Positions 54,071 through 63,491 of a stretch of 64,000 nt of DNA are shown here, one piece after another. The number at the start of each line of letters is the position of its first letter. Positions within the stretch are counted from its first letter, which is position 1. The position numbers and the translations under genes were made by a program. The stretch comes from Ideonella benzenivorans (GTDB lineage: Bacteria; Pseudomonadota; Gammaproteobacteria; Burkholderiales; Burkholderiaceae_C): positions 62,001-126,000 of the forward strand of contig NZ_JAGWCB010000001.1 of the NCBI RefSeq assembly GCF_020387415.1, written 5' to 3'. The notes beneath the pieces are model-generated. The model was not told the origin of the DNA. It worked only from the letters and a program-made list of their open reading frames with translations, and made no database searches.

Positions 54071-54141
54071 CCCACCCGGTGGCCCCGCGGGTGGGAATGA
54101 AAAAGCCCCCACCGGTCAGGGTGAGGGCAAATTTCATTCTA
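54071..54141 (-). promoter_or_regulatory. Structured leader of the Rieske gene with terminator-like hairpin
   Basis: On the minus strand, extended -10 TGTTAGAAT (TAGAAT at 54136-54141) is followed at once by a 9-bp hairpin GCCCTCACC/GGTGGGGGC (54120-54128 with 54105-54113) and TTTTT. A second hairpin CCCACCCG/CGGGTGGG (54071-54095) follows. CCGGTGG of the first and CCACCGG of the second are complementary, so the two states may be exclusive. Confidence 0.5.
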
Positions 54142-54270
54142 ACAAATTTGGGTGAGGACGTGCCGCGGCAGTCATTGATGGTGATCAATGCGGCCGACGA
54201 ATTGCACCTTGTTTGCCGCCGTGTTTCTGTTTGGTTGCTGCTCGTTTTCCTGGGGTGGGCCCGCCCTGAC

Positions 54271-54276
54271 TACAAT
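54271..54276 (+). promoter_or_regulatory. Candidate -10 box for xseB-ispA
   Basis: TACAAT lies 26 bp before the xseB ATG. The -35 region is poor. Confidence 0.35.
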
Positions 54277-54301
54277 TCATGACCGAATTTCCACTGCGTC
54301 C

Positions 54302-54541
54302 ATGTCATCTTCCCGTACCGCCACCAAGGCCGCCGACCCTGCCAGCTATGAAGAAGCGTTGGCCGAACTGGACCGCCTGCTGCAGGCGATGGAAGGCGGC
54401 CAGTTGCCGCTGGACCGGTTGCTGGAAAGCTATCAGCGCGGCAGCCAGTTGTTGACGTTTTGTCGTGAACGGCTGCAGGCGGTGGAGGATCAAATCAAGG
54501 TCCTGGAGGAAGGGCAGCTCAAGCCCTGGACAACGGAATGA
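54302..54541 (+). CDS. xseB: Exodeoxyribonuclease VII small subunit
   Basis: A 79-residue helical subunit that joins XseA to degrade single-stranded DNA. It has the family core [57 protein letters not shown] 54302 starts [12 protein letters not shown], after a promoter-like TACAAT. Its stop overlaps the ispA ATG (54538-54541). xseB-ispA-dxs is a widespread proteobacterial operon. Confidence 0.94.
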   Translation: MSSSRTATKAADPASYEEALAELDRLLQAMEGGQLPLDRLLESYQRGSQLLTFCRERLQAVEDQIKVLEEGQLKPWTTE

Positions 54542-55422
54542 CTGTGAAAGAACCGGAGAGTTGGGTCCGCGAGACCCTGGCGTCCGTCGAGCGGGCGCTG
54601 GAGCGTTTCGTGCCGGCCGATGCCCCCGCGGGCCTGGGTGAGGCCATGCGCTATGCCGTGCTGGAAGGTGGCAAACGCCTGCGTCCCTTGCTCGTGATGG
54701 CCGCTTGCGAGGCCGTCCATGGCGACTGCGAGGCCGCCTTGCGTTCGGCGGTGGCGGTGGAGCTGATCCACGCCTATTCGCTGGTGCATGACGACATGCC
54801 CTGCATGGACAACGACATGCTGCGCCGCGGCAAGCCCACCGTCCATGTGCAGTTCGGCGAGGCCCAGGCCATGCTGGCGGGCGACGCGATGCAGGCCCTG
54901 GCCTTCGAGGTGCTGACCCCGGACGAAGGGGTGGATCCGGCGCTGCAGGCCTGCCTGGTGCGTCTGCTGGCCCGCGCCGCCGGCCACAAGGGCATGGCCG
55001 GTGGCCAGGCCATCGACCTGGCCAGCGTGGGCAAGCCGCTGTCCGAAGCCGTGCTGCGCGACATGCACCGTCGCAAAACCGGTGCGCTGCTGCAATGCAG
55101 CGTGCTGATGGGCGCGGCCTGCGGTCGGCCGGCCGAGCCGGTCTGGCAGGCCCTGAGCGACTTCGGTGCGGCCATCGGCCTGGCCTTCCAGGTCATGGAC
55201 GACATCCTGGACTGCACGCAGGAATCGGCCGTGCTGGGCAAGACCGCCGGCAAGGACGAGGACGCCAACAAGCCCACCTATGTCTCCGTGCTGGGGCTGG
55301 ACGCCGCGCGCACCTACGCGATGGACCTGCATGCGCAGGCCCTGGCCGCGTTGCAGCGCTCCGGCCTGCCGGGCGAGCGGCTGGGCTGGCTGGCGGGGCT
55401 GGTCGTGGACCGTCAAAGCTGA
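54538..55422 (+). CDS. ispA: Farnesyl diphosphate synthase (polyprenyl synthetase)
   Basis: Condenses IPP with DMAPP and GPP to farnesyl diphosphate. The 294-residue protein has GGKRLRPLL, the first Asp-rich motif [12 protein letters not shown] near residues 84-92, [10 protein letters not shown], and the second motif FQVMDDILD. Lengths and spacing fit short-chain E-type synthases. It is coupled to xseB and upstream of dxs. Confidence 0.95.
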   Translation: MTVKEPESWVRETLASVERALERFVPADAPAGLGEAMRYAVLEGGKRLRPLLVMAACEAVHGDCEAALRSAVAVELIHAYSLVHDDMPCMDNDMLRRGKPTVHVQFGEAQAMLAGDAMQALAFEVLTPDEGVDPALQACLVRLLARAAGHKGMAGGQAIDLASVGKPLSEAVLRDMHRRKTGALLQCSVLMGAACGRPAEPVWQALSDFGAAIGLAFQVMDDILDCTQESAVLGKTAGKDEDANKPTYVSVLGLDAARTYAMDLHAQALAALQRSGLPGERLGWLAGLVVDRQS

Positions 55423-55472
55423 TCCCGGTCACCATGGAACGCACCCTCGTGCCGGTTTCGGAGCATCCCCTG

Positions 55473-57368
55473 ATGAGCAAAACCTCTGTGCTGGACCAGG
55501 TCCAGAGCCCCGACGACCTGCGCAAGCTGTCCCGGCCCCAGCTCAAGCAGCTGGCCGATGAACTGCGCCACTTCCTGCTGCGCTCGGTCAGCAGCACCGG
55601 GGGCCATCTGTCGTCCAACCTGGGGACGGTGGAGCTGACGATTGCGCTGCACTACGTGTTCCACACGCCCTATGACCGCCTGGTCTGGGACGTGGGCCAC
55701 CAGGCCTATCCGCACAAGATCCTGACCGGCCGCCGCGAGGCCATGGCCTCGCTCAAGCAGCTGGGCGGCATCAGCGGCTTCCCGCGCCGCAGCGAGAGCG
55801 AGTACGACACCTTCGGCACCGGACACTCGTCCACGTCGATCTCCGCCGCGCTGGGCATGGCCCATGCGGCCCGGCTCAAGGGCGAGGACCGCAAGGCGGT
55901 CGCCATCATCGGCGACGGCGCCCTGACCGGGGGCATGGCCTTCGAGGCCTTGAACCACGGCGGCTTCCAGGGCTCGGCCGGCCTGCCCGACATGCTGGTG
56001 ATCCTGAACGACAACGACATGTCGATCTCGCCGCCGGTAGGGGCGCTCAACCGCTACCTGGCCCGGCTGATGAGCGGCCGTTTCTACGCCGCAGCCCGGC
56101 AGGGCGCCAAGACGGTGCTGAAGAACACGCCGCTCTACGGTCTGGCCAAGCGCTTCGAGGAGCACACCAAGGCCATGGTGGTGCCCGAGGGCACGATCTT
56201 CGAGGAATTCGGCTTCAACTACGTTGGCCCGATCGACGGCCATGACCTGGACGCGCTGATCCCGACGCTGGAGAACCTGCGCGAGGCCAAGGGTCCGCAG
56301 TTCCTGCACGTGGTGACCAAGAAGGGCTGCGGCTACAGCCCGGCCGAGGAAGACCCGATCAAGTACCACGGCCCGGGCAAGTTCGACCCGGCCGTCGGCC
56401 TGGTCAAGCCGGTCACCCCCGCGGCCCTGACCTTCACCCAGGTCTTCGGCCAATGGCTGTGCGACATGGCTGCCGCCGACGAGCGCCTGGTGGGCATCAC
56501 GCCCGCGATGCGCGAAGGCTCGGGCATGGTCGAGTTCGAGCGCCGGTTCCCCACCCGTTACCACGATGTGGGCATCGCCGAGCAGCATGCGGTCACCTTT
56601 GCCGGTGGCCTGGCCTGCGAGGGGCTCAAGCCCGTCGTGGCCATCTACAGCACCTTTTTGCAGCGTGGCTACGACCAACTGATCCACGACGTGGCGCTGC
56701 AGAACCTGCCGGTGGTGTTCGCGCTGGACCGGGCCGGCCTGGTGGGGGCCGATGGCGCCACCCACGCCGGGGCCTACGACATCGCCTTCCTGCGCTGCAT
56801 CCCGAACATGAGCGTGCTGACGCCGGCCGACGAGGCCGAGTGCCGGCGCGCACTGACCACGGCCTTCCGCCAGAACCACCCGGTGGCCGTGCGCTACCCA
56901 CGTGGCGCGGGGGTGGGCACGGTGCCCGTTGCGGAACTGGATGAACTGCCCTGGGGCAAGGGCGAGGTGCGCCGCGAAGGCCGCGGCGTGGCCATCCTGG
57001 CCTTCGGCACGCTGCTCTACCCGGCGCTGAAGGCGGCCGAGACGCTGGACGCCACCGTGGCCAACATGCGCTTTGCCAAGCCGCTGGACAAGGCGCTGGT
57101 GCTGGACCTGGCCCGCCGTCACGAGGGCCTGGTGACGGTGGAAGAGGGCTGCATCGCCGGCGGCGCCGGCAGCGCGGTGATGGAGGCGCTGGCCGAGGCC
57201 GGCGTCACCGTGCCGGTGCTGCAGCTGGGCCTGCCCGACGAGTTCATCGAGCATGGCGACCATGGCAAGCTGCTGGCCCTGTGCGGGCTGGATGCCGCCG
57301 GCATCGAAGCCGCCGTGCGCCGCCGTTTCGGCGCCCCGCTGGCGCTGGTGAAACCCGCTGCGGCCTGA
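55473..57368 (+). CDS. dxs: 1-deoxy-D-xylulose-5-phosphate synthase
   Basis: First, thiamine-diphosphate-dependent step of the MEP pathway. The 631-residue protein has [20 protein letters not shown], the ThDP-binding [16 protein letters not shown] with [29 protein letters not shown] and [18 protein letters not shown] 55473 ([16 protein letters not shown]) gives the usual length; an in-frame ATG at 55434 adds 13 residues. It is 50 bp after ispA and in the same operon. Confidence 0.95.
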   Translation: MSKTSVLDQVQSPDDLRKLSRPQLKQLADELRHFLLRSVSSTGGHLSSNLGTVELTIALHYVFHTPYDRLVWDVGHQAYPHKILTGRREAMASLKQLGGISGFPRRSESEYDTFGTGHSSTSISAALGMAHAARLKGEDRKAVAIIGDGALTGGMAFEALNHGGFQGSAGLPDMLVILNDNDMSISPPVGALNRYLARLMSGRFYAAARQGAKTVLKNTPLYGLAKRFEEHTKAMVVPEGTIFEEFGFNYVGPIDGHDLDALIPTLENLREAKGPQFLHVVTKKGCGYSPAEEDPIKYHGPGKFDPAVGLVKPVTPAALTFTQVFGQWLCDMAAADERLVGITPAMREGSGMVEFERRFPTRYHDVGIAEQHAVTFAGGLACEGLKPVVAIYSTFLQRGYDQLIHDVALQNLPVVFALDRAGLVGADGATHAGAYDIAFLRCIPNMSVLTPADEAECRRALTTAFRQNHPVAVRYPRGAGVGTVPVAELDELPWGKGEVRREGRGVAILAFGTLLYPALKAAETLDATVANMRFAKPLDKALVLDLARRHEGLVTVEEGCIAGGAGSAVMEALAEAGVTVPVLQLGLPDEFIEHGDHGKLLALCGLDAAGIEAAVRRRFGAPLALVKPAAA

Positions 57369-57400
57369 GTTCCTTCGGCTCATAGCACAATCCAGGGTGG

Positions 57401-57433
57401 CCGGCATCAACCCTGCGTCTGCAGGGATGCCGG
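57401..57433 (+). other. Strong hairpin between dxs and folE2
   Basis: CCGGCAT/ATGCCGG (57401-57407, 57427-57433) encloses CCCTG/CAGGG (57411-57415, 57422-57426). No U-run follows, so a factor-assisted terminator or folE2 leader structure are both possible. Confidence 0.45.
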
Positions 57434-57473
57434 TTCGCTGTCACATTGGCAGCCTGAATCCCCTGCCGTTCCC

Positions 57474-58274
57474 ATGAATACCCTGACCGACGCCCTGCAC
57501 ATTCCCGACACCCAGAGCGAGCGCGATGAGCGCCATCTCGCGATCCAGCGCGTGGGCGTGAAGGACGTTCGCTACCCGCTGAACCTGCGGGTGGCGGGGG
57601 CGGTGCAGTCCACCGCGGCGCTGTGGAATCTGGACGTGGCGCTGCCGGCCGACAAGAAGGGCACCCACATGTCGCGCTTCGTCGCCTGGCTGGACGCTCA
57701 GCACGAGCCGCTGGACGCCGCCGGCCTGGCCCGCCAGCTCGACGTGATGCTGGACAAGCTGGGGGCCAGCGACGGCCGCATCGAGGCCCGCTTTTCCTTC
57801 TTCATCCGCAAGAAGGCCCCGGTGTCGGGTGTGCAGAGCCTGCTGGACTACGCCGGTGCCTTCATCGCCGAGCGCCAGGCCGGCCGCACGGCCATCTGGG
57901 CCGAGGTGGGCGTGCCGGTCAAGAGCCTGTGCCCCTGCTCGAAGGAGATCTCCGATTACGGCGCGCACAACCAGCGTTCGCTGGTGACCATCCGCGTCGA
58001 GCTGAAGGACCCGGTGGCCGGTGCCATCGAGTGGCAGGAGCTGGTGCGCTTTGCCGAGGAATCGGCCTCCAGCGAGATCTGGCCCATGCTCAAGCGGGCC
58101 GATGAAAAGTGGGTGACCGAGCGCGCCTACGAGAACCCCAAGTTCGTCGAGGACCTGGTGCGTGACGTGGCGCTGCGCCTGAATGCCGATGCCCGCATCG
58201 GCCACTACCGGGTGGATGTCGAGAACTTCGAGTCCATCCACAACCACTCGGCCTGGGCGCGCATCGAGCGCTGA
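57474..58274 (+). CDS. folE2: GTP cyclohydrolase IB (FolE2)
   Basis: First step of folate and related pterin synthesis, by the zinc-independent type that replaces FolE under metal limitation. The 266-residue protein has the family features IQRVGVKDVRYPLNLRV, GTHMSRFVAWL, the Cys site VKSLCPCSKEISDYGAHNQRS, and ENFESIHNHSAWA. The start is ATG 57474 with an upstream hairpin (57401-57433). Confidence 0.94.
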   Translation: MNTLTDALHIPDTQSERDERHLAIQRVGVKDVRYPLNLRVAGAVQSTAALWNLDVALPADKKGTHMSRFVAWLDAQHEPLDAAGLARQLDVMLDKLGASDGRIEARFSFFIRKKAPVSGVQSLLDYAGAFIAERQAGRTAIWAEVGVPVKSLCPCSKEISDYGAHNQRSLVTIRVELKDPVAGAIEWQELVRFAEESASSEIWPMLKRADEKWVTERAYENPKFVEDLVRDVALRLNADARIGHYRVDVENFESIHNHSAWARIER

Positions 58275-58293
58275 ACCCGCCTGGCCCCCCGGG

Positions 58294-59229
58294 TCAGAAC
58301 AGCGACTGCCCCGTCAGGGTGGTGAAGCGCTCCAGCGCGTAGCTGCCGGCCAGCGAGTTGCCAGAGGGCTCCAGCTCGGGCGACCAGACGCACACCCCCA
58401 GCTGGCCCGGGATGTGGCCCACGATGCCGCCGCCCACGCCGCTCTTGGCCGGAATGCCCACGCGGAAGGCGAAGTCCCCCGCGGCGTCGTAGGTGCCGCA
58501 GGTCAGCATCAACGCCGAGAGCCGCTTGGCGGTGCTGGCGCTGACCACCTGCTCGCCGTTCCAGGGGTTCACCCCGCCGTGCGCCAGGAAGGCCACGGCC
58601 CGCGCCAGGTCCACCGCGTCCATGCGGATGGCGCAGTGCCGGCAATAGGCCGCGATCACCTCGTCCACCGGGTTCACCAGGTTGCCGAAGCTGCGCATGA
58701 AGTGGCCCATGGCGCGGTTGCGCTCGGCGGTGGCCATCTCGCTGCGGGCCACCCGGTCGTCGTACTGCAGGCCGGCATTGCCCGAGAGCCGGCGCACAAA
58801 CTCCAGCAGCGCGATCTCCGGGTTGACGAAACGGGTGCACAGCACGTCGGTGACCACCAGTGCGCCGGCGTTGATGAAGGGGTTGCGCGGCTTGCCCTGC
58901 TCGGATTCCAGCTGCACCAGCGAGTTGAAGGGGTTGCCCGAAGGCTCGCGGCCCACCCGCCGCCACAGCGCGTCGCCCACACACTGGTAGGCCAGCGTCA
59001 GCGCGAACAGCTTGGAGACCGACTGGATCGAGAAGGGCAGGCGGGCATCGCCGCAGGTGCTGACCGCGCCGTCCAGCGTCACCACCGCCATGCCGAACTG
59101 GTCCCCCCGCACCTTGGCCAGTTCGGGGATGTAGTCGGCCACCTGGCCCTGGCCCAGCAGGGGCTGGATCTCGGTGTGGATCTGGGCGAGGACGGTCGGG
59201 TAGTCGTGGGCCGGGGCGCTCTGGGACAT
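58294..59229 (-). CDS. glsA: Glutaminase A
   Basis: Hydrolyses glutamine to glutamate and ammonia. The 311-residue serine-type enzyme has FSIQSVSKLFALTLA (Ser and Lys of the SxxK motif), the EPSGNPFNSLVQLE and NPFINAGALVVTD stretches, and GVGGGIVGHIPGQLGVCVWSPEL. It is the last gene of a minus-strand run with GS-like enzyme, aminotransferase and GntR (gaps 36, 36 and 28 bp), suggesting a role in amino-nitrogen use. Confidence 0.93.
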   Translation of the reverse strand: MSQSAPAHDYPTVLAQIHTEIQPLLGQGQVADYIPELAKVRGDQFGMAVVTLDGAVSTCGDARLPFSIQSVSKLFALTLAYQCVGDALWRRVGREPSGNPFNSLVQLESEQGKPRNPFINAGALVVTDVLCTRFVNPEIALLEFVRRLSGNAGLQYDDRVARSEMATAERNRAMGHFMRSFGNLVNPVDEVIAAYCRHCAIRMDAVDLARAVAFLAHGGVNPWNGEQVVSASTAKRLSALMLTCGTYDAAGDFAFRVGIPAKSGVGGGIVGHIPGQLGVCVWSPELEPSGNSLAGSYALERFTTLTGQSLF

Positions 59230-59265
59230 GGACAGCAGAAAGGGCGAGAAGGGATGAGGCCCAGT

Positions 59266-59961
59266 CTAGCCTCGCCCCTTGTCCGAAGCCCGCAGGCTGC
59301 GGCGCAGGAACTGCCCGGCCACGAAGATGTCCTGCTCCACCGCCCGGCGCGCCCCGGCGCTGTCGCCGCGTGCCAGGGCCTTCACCAGCGCCTCGTGCGC
59401 GTCGTTCAGCACCGCGCCCGCCTCGGGCGTGTCGAACAGCCGGTTGGAGATGGGGCCGGCCTTGAGCCACAGCGTGTCGATCAGGCCGAACAGTGTGGGT
59501 GAGCCGGCGGCCTTGTACAGCAGCACATGAAAGTCCTCGTTGGCGGCCAGGTAGTCATCGCCGTCGCCGCGGGCCAGGGCCTGGGCCATGCGCTGGCTCA
59601 GCGCCTGCAGCCGGGCCTGTCCCTCGGCGTCCAGGCGCAGCGCGCCGCGCTCGGCAGCCTCGCCTTCCAGCAGCATGCGCATCTGCAGCAGGTCGTCGAA
59701 CTCCGGCACCGAGAGCTTGGGCACCGTCACGCCGGCGTTCGGCACGTTGACCAGCGCCCCCTCGGCGGCCAGACGCTGCAGCGCCGCCCGCACGGGCATC
59801 TGGCCCACGCCCATGTCGGCCGCCACGGTGCGGATCTTCAGCCGCTCGCCGGGCAGGAAGCGGCCCACGGTCACCCACTGCCGCAGCGTGGCGTAGATCG
59901 CGTCCTGGTGGGTGGCGGCCACCGGCGGGGCGGGGGTGTCGTTGTCGGCGGCGGTGGGCAT
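59266..59961 (-). CDS. GntR-family regulator (FCD subfamily)
   Basis: A 231-residue regulator. The winged HTH is IYATLRQWVTVGRFLPGERLKIRTVAADMGVGQMPVRAALQRLAAEGAL (residues 22-70), with the FCD effector domain following (LLQMRMLLEGEAAERGAL, NEDFHVLLYKAAGSPTL, AHEALVKALARGDSAGA). FCD regulators sense small acids and amino acids. It lies in one run with the GS-like enzyme and aminotransferase; the TGTGATCACA at 62787 upstream of the run is a plausible site. Confidence 0.9.
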   Translation of the reverse strand: MPTAADNDTPAPPVAATHQDAIYATLRQWVTVGRFLPGERLKIRTVAADMGVGQMPVRAALQRLAAEGALVNVPNAGVTVPKLSVPEFDDLLQMRMLLEGEAAERGALRLDAEGQARLQALSQRMAQALARGDGDDYLAANEDFHVLLYKAAGSPTLFGLIDTLWLKAGPISNRLFDTPEAGAVLNDAHEALVKALARGDSAGARRAVEQDIFVAGQFLRRSLRASDKGRG

Positions 59962-59997
59962 GGCAGCGGGGCAGGGCGGGGACGCGCAGTGTAGGGC

Positions 59998-61374
59998 TCA
60001 GCCCGGCCGGGTCTCGCCGACGAAGGCGTCGAAGGTGTCCACCAGGCGGTCCACATCCGCCGCGGCGGTGTCGGGGCAGACCAGCATCATGTTGTGGAAG
60101 GGCGTGATCAGCAGGCCGCGGTTGAGCAGGTACAGGTGGACGATCTGCTCCAGCGCCGGGTCGAGGATGGCATCGGCCTGGCTGCCGTTGCGCGGCGGCG
60201 TGGGCGTGAACTGGAACTCGGTGCGGGCGCCCACCTGGGTCACGCACCAGGGCAGGCCATGGCGGGCGATGACCTTGCGCAGGCCGTCGGCCAGGCGCTC
60301 GGCCAGCGTGGCCATGCGGGCGTAGGCGGCCTCGGTCATCACCTCGGCCAGGTTGGCGCGCATCGCGGCCAGGGCCAGCAGATTGGCCGTCAGCGTGGTG
60401 CCGATGCCGCTGTGGCCGGGCGGGGCGTTGCGCTTGGCCTGCTCGGCGCGGCGGGCCGCCTCGGCCGAGAAGCCGTAGACCGCGCAGGGCACGCCACCGG
60501 CCACCGGCTTGCCCAGCACCAGCAGGTCCGGCTGCAGGCCGTGGGCCCGGGTGTAGCCGCCGGGGCCGGTGCTGATGGTGTGGGTCTCGTCGATCAGCAG
60601 CAGCGTGCCGTGGCGCCGGCACAGGGCCTGGGCCGCCTCCCAGAAGCCGGGCTCGGGCAGCACCATGCCGATGTTGGTCATGGCCGGCTCGGCCAGCAGA
60701 CAGGCCACCTGGCCGTCGGCCAGTGCGGCCTCCAGCGCGGCCAGGTCGTTGAACTCGACGCTGCGGGTGGTGCGGGTGATGTCCACCACCTGGCCCAGCA
60801 GGCTGTCGCGGGTGCGGGGCTGGCCGTCCACCAGGTCGACGAACACGTCATCCACGGTGCCGTGGTAGCAGCCGTTGAAGATCAGCACCTGCTCGCGGCC
60901 GGTCAGCGCCCGGGCCCAGCGGATGGCGAAGCGGTTGGCATCCGAGGCGCTGAGCGCGAACTGCCAGATGGGCAGGCCGAAGCGCCGGGCCAGTTCCTCA
61001 CCCACCCAGACCGCGTCCTCGCCGGGCAGCATGGCGGTGATGCCCTGGGCTGCCTGGCGCGCCAACGCGGCGGCCACCGGCGCCGGGCTGTGGCCGAACA
61101 TGGCGCCGGTGTCGCCCAGGCAGAAGTCGGCGTAGGCGTGGCCGTCCACGTCCTGCAGCCGCGCGCCCTGGGCGCTGGCCACATGCAGGGGAAAGGGGGT
61201 GGACCAGTCGTTCATCCAGTGCAGCGGCACGCCGAACATCAGGTGCCGGGCGGCGCGCTGCGCCAGGGCCTGGCTGCGCGGGCGGGCGGCGGCGTAGGCG
61301 GCGCGCTCGCGCTGCTGCAGGGTGGACAGGCGGGCTGGGTCCAGGCCGGCGCGCAGGGTCGGGGCAGTGTTCAT
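59998..61374 (-). CDS. Class III aminotransferase (GSA-aminomutase-like)
   Basis: A 458-residue PLP enzyme of fold type I. It has the N-terminal ARLQDVDGHAYADFCLGDTGAMFGHSPAPV, NGCYHGTVDDVFVDL (PLP-phosphate/aromatic region), LLIDETHTISTGPGGYTR (Asp) and LVLGKPVAGGVPCAVYG with the Schiff-base Lys. The style is nearest glutamate-1-semialdehyde aminomutase-like enzymes, but it is not the standard HemL. It lies 28 bp after the GS-like gene, so they probably act in one catabolic route. Confidence 0.85.
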   Translation of the reverse strand: MNTAPTLRAGLDPARLSTLQQRERAAYAAARPRSQALAQRAARHLMFGVPLHWMNDWSTPFPLHVASAQGARLQDVDGHAYADFCLGDTGAMFGHSPAPVAAALARQAAQGITAMLPGEDAVWVGEELARRFGLPIWQFALSASDANRFAIRWARALTGREQVLIFNGCYHGTVDDVFVDLVDGQPRTRDSLLGQVVDITRTTRSVEFNDLAALEAALADGQVACLLAEPAMTNIGMVLPEPGFWEAAQALCRRHGTLLLIDETHTISTGPGGYTRAHGLQPDLLVLGKPVAGGVPCAVYGFSAEAARRAEQAKRNAPPGHSGIGTTLTANLLALAAMRANLAEVMTEAAYARMATLAERLADGLRKVIARHGLPWCVTQVGARTEFQFTPTPPRNGSQADAILDPALEQIVHLYLLNRGLLITPFHNMMLVCPDTAAADVDRLVDTFDAFVGETRPG

Positions 61375-61402
61375 GTCGGTGGGCGTCAGGGTGTCTCGGG
61401 CC

Positions 61403-62737
61403 TCAGACCAGCAGCAGCAGGTGCTCGCGCTCCCAGGAGCTGATCACCCGGTTGTAGGTGGCGTACTCCAGCTCCTTCACGGCGCAGAAGGCGTCGACGA
61501 AGCTGTCGCCCAGCACCTCGCGCATGGGGGTGCAGGCGCGCATGCGCTCGATCGCATCCTCCAGGTGGCGGGGCAGTTCGTGCGCCACATTCCAGGCGCT
61601 GTCGCGGGTGGGCTCGGAGGGCGTCAGCCGCTGCACCATGCCCAGGTAGCCGCAGGCCAGGGTGGCGGCCATGGCCAGGTAGGGGTTCACGTCCACGCCG
61701 GGCACGCGGTTCTCCACCCGGCGCGCGGCCGGGCCGGACTTGGGCACCCGGATGCCGCAGGTGCGGTTGTCGTAGCCCCAGCGCACGTTGATGGGCGCCG
61801 ACATGAAGGGCGCCAGCCGCCGGTACGAGTTCACATAGGGCGCGAACATGGGCATCAGCTGCGGGATGTAGGTCTGCAGCCCCGCGATGTAGTGGGCGAA
61901 CAGCGGGCTGGCGCTGCCGTCGGGCTGGCTGAAGATGTTGCGTTCCTGGTCGTCGTGGATGCTCTGGTGGATGTGCATCGCGCTGCCGGGCTCGGCCTCC
62001 ATCGGCTTGGCCATGAAGGTGGCGAAGATGCCGTGGCGCAGCGCCGTCTCGCGCACCGTGCGTTTGAACAGGAAGACCCGATCGGCCAGCTCCAGCGGTT
62101 CGCCGTGGCTGAAGTTGATCTCCATCTGGCCCGGGCCGGCCTCGTGGATCAGGGTCTCGACGCCCAGCTGGTGCAGCTCGCAGAAGTTGGAGAGCTCCAT
62201 GAAGAAGGGGTCGAAGTCGTTGACCGCGTCGATCGAGTAGCTCTGCCGTCCGGCCTCGGGCTTGCCGGTGCGGCCCAGCGGCGGCTGCAGCGGCTCGTGC
62301 GGGTTCTGCTGGCGGGCCACCAGGTAGAACTCCATCTCCGGCGCGACGATGGGCTTCCAGCCACGGTCGGCGTACAGCTTGAGCACCCGGCGCAGCACGC
62401 CGCGCGGCGACAGCGCCACCGGCGAGCCGTCCCATTCCTGGCAGTCGTGGATGACCACCGCCACCGGTTCGGCCGCCCAGGGCACCAGGCGCACGGTGGC
62501 GGCGTCGGGCACGCAGACCATGTCCGGGTCGGTGTCGCCGACGAAGGGGCCGTTGTCCGGCTGCTGGCCGTTGACGGTGTTGAGCAGCACGCTCTTGGGC
62601 AGGCGCATCTCGCCGGCGGCCTGGAACAGGTCGCGCGGCAGGATCTTGCCGCGGGCGATGCCGGTCATGTCGGGGATCACGCACTCCACCTCGTGGATGC
62701 GGTGCTGGGCGAGGAAGCTGTCGAGCAAGGACACCAT
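61403..62737 (-). CDS. Glutamine synthetase family protein, polyamine/amine type
   Basis: A 444-residue GS-fold ligase like PuuA. It has HEVECVIPDMTGIARGKILPR, APEMEFYLVARQQ, GPGQMEINFSHG, EPGSAMHIHQSIHDD, SAPINVRWGYDNRTCGIRVP and GVDVNPYLAMAATL. It is the first gene of the run GS-aminotransferase-GntR-glsA, so is best read as a gamma-glutamyl-amine synthetase; its partners would then use the product. Divergent from aroQ, with the regulatory site TGTGATCACA between. The paralogue at 13492-14838 is alone. Confidence 0.87.
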   Translation of the reverse strand: MVSLLDSFLAQHRIHEVECVIPDMTGIARGKILPRDLFQAAGEMRLPKSVLLNTVNGQQPDNGPFVGDTDPDMVCVPDAATVRLVPWAAEPVAVVIHDCQEWDGSPVALSPRGVLRRVLKLYADRGWKPIVAPEMEFYLVARQQNPHEPLQPPLGRTGKPEAGRQSYSIDAVNDFDPFFMELSNFCELHQLGVETLIHEAGPGQMEINFSHGEPLELADRVFLFKRTVRETALRHGIFATFMAKPMEAEPGSAMHIHQSIHDDQERNIFSQPDGSASPLFAHYIAGLQTYIPQLMPMFAPYVNSYRRLAPFMSAPINVRWGYDNRTCGIRVPKSGPAARRVENRVPGVDVNPYLAMAATLACGYLGMVQRLTPSEPTRDSAWNVAHELPRHLEDAIERMRACTPMREVLGDSFVDAFCAVKELEYATYNRVISSWEREHLLLLV

Positions 62738-62786
62738 GGGCCGGTCCGGAGTCGCGAAGGCGGCATGCTAGCAGCAACCGCAAAAA

Positions 62787-62796
62787 TGTGATCACA
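62787..62796. promoter_or_regulatory. TGTGATCACA palindrome, candidate GntR-type operator
   Basis: A perfect 10-bp palindrome in an AT-rich stretch 50 bp upstream of the GS-like start. A half-copy TGTGATC is at 62839-62845. The run encodes its own GntR/FCD regulator. Confidence 0.5.
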
Positions 62797-62935
62797 AATA
62801 AAAGATTGGAATGATTTTTAGCCAGATTCAGGCTCGGGTGTGATCGAAACTGGCGGCGGCTCGCGGATCGCTCGCTGAGCGTCGTCGGGCGGGCGACAAT
62901 CACCGCCTGTCCCTGACCCTTGCACGCCGCCACCC

Positions 62936-63385
62936 ATGTCCATCCTCGTCCTCAATGGCCCGAACCTGAACCTGCTGGGCACCCGTGAACCCCACATCTA
63001 CGGGGCGCAGACGCTGGCGGATGTCGAGCAGCGGCTGGCCGCCGAGGCCCAGGCGCTGGGCGTGGGCCTGCAGTGCTTCCAGAGCAACCACGAGGGCGCG
63101 CTGATCGACCGCGTCCATGCCGCCCGGCTGGATGGCACGCGCGGCATCGTCATCAACCCGGGCGGTCTGACGCACACCAGCGTGTCGCTGCGCGATGCGC
63201 TCTCCGGTGTGGCGCTGCCGGTGGTGGAGGTGCACATCAGCAACATCCACCGGCGCGAGGAATTCCGCCACCACTCCTTCATCTCCGGCATCGCCGAGGG
63301 CGTGATTGCCGGCCTGGGCACCGAGGGCTACAGCGCCGCGCTGCGCTACCTGGTGCGCACCTTGGGGCCCGCGCCCACCGCCTGA
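62936..63385 (+). CDS. aroQ: Type II 3-dehydroquinate dehydratase
   Basis: Third step of the shikimate pathway. The 149-residue dodecameric enzyme has [18 protein letters not shown], with the catalytic Tyr and Arg, [33 protein letters not shown] and [18 protein letters not shown] with the active-site His. The start is ATG 62936. In betaproteobacteria it often stands before accBC; here a response regulator follows instead. Confidence 0.95.
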   Translation: MSILVLNGPNLNLLGTREPHIYGAQTLADVEQRLAAEAQALGVGLQCFQSNHEGALIDRVHAARLDGTRGIVINPGGLTHTSVSLRDALSGVALPVVEVHISNIHRREEFRHHSFISGIAEGVIAGLGTEGYSAALRYLVRTLGPAPTA

Positions 63386-63438
63386 CCCGGGTTTTCCCGG
63401 ATTCACCCCTGACCGGCCGGGGACGAAGTGTCAGGAAA

Positions 63439-63463
63439 GGATGACGGCCATTCGGCCTCATCC
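63439..63463. other. Hairpin between aroQ and the response regulator
   Basis: GGATGA/TCATCC (63439-63444, 63458-63463) and inner GGCC/GGCC with a bulged C, flanked by GGAAA and CCTTCC. No U-run, so terminator function is uncertain. Confidence 0.4.
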
Positions 63464-63491
63464 GATCCTTCCACGCTTCGCAGCCCCTGCC

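Noticed and set aside
57401-57433. Hairpin before folE2 considered as a folate or preQ1 riboswitch
   Set aside because: No conserved ligand-binding core is seen, only a simple stem with an internal bulge.
58275-58293. ACCCG/CGGGT pairing considered as a bidirectional terminator between folE2 and glsA
   Set aside because: Stem of five pairs only and no U-run on either strand.
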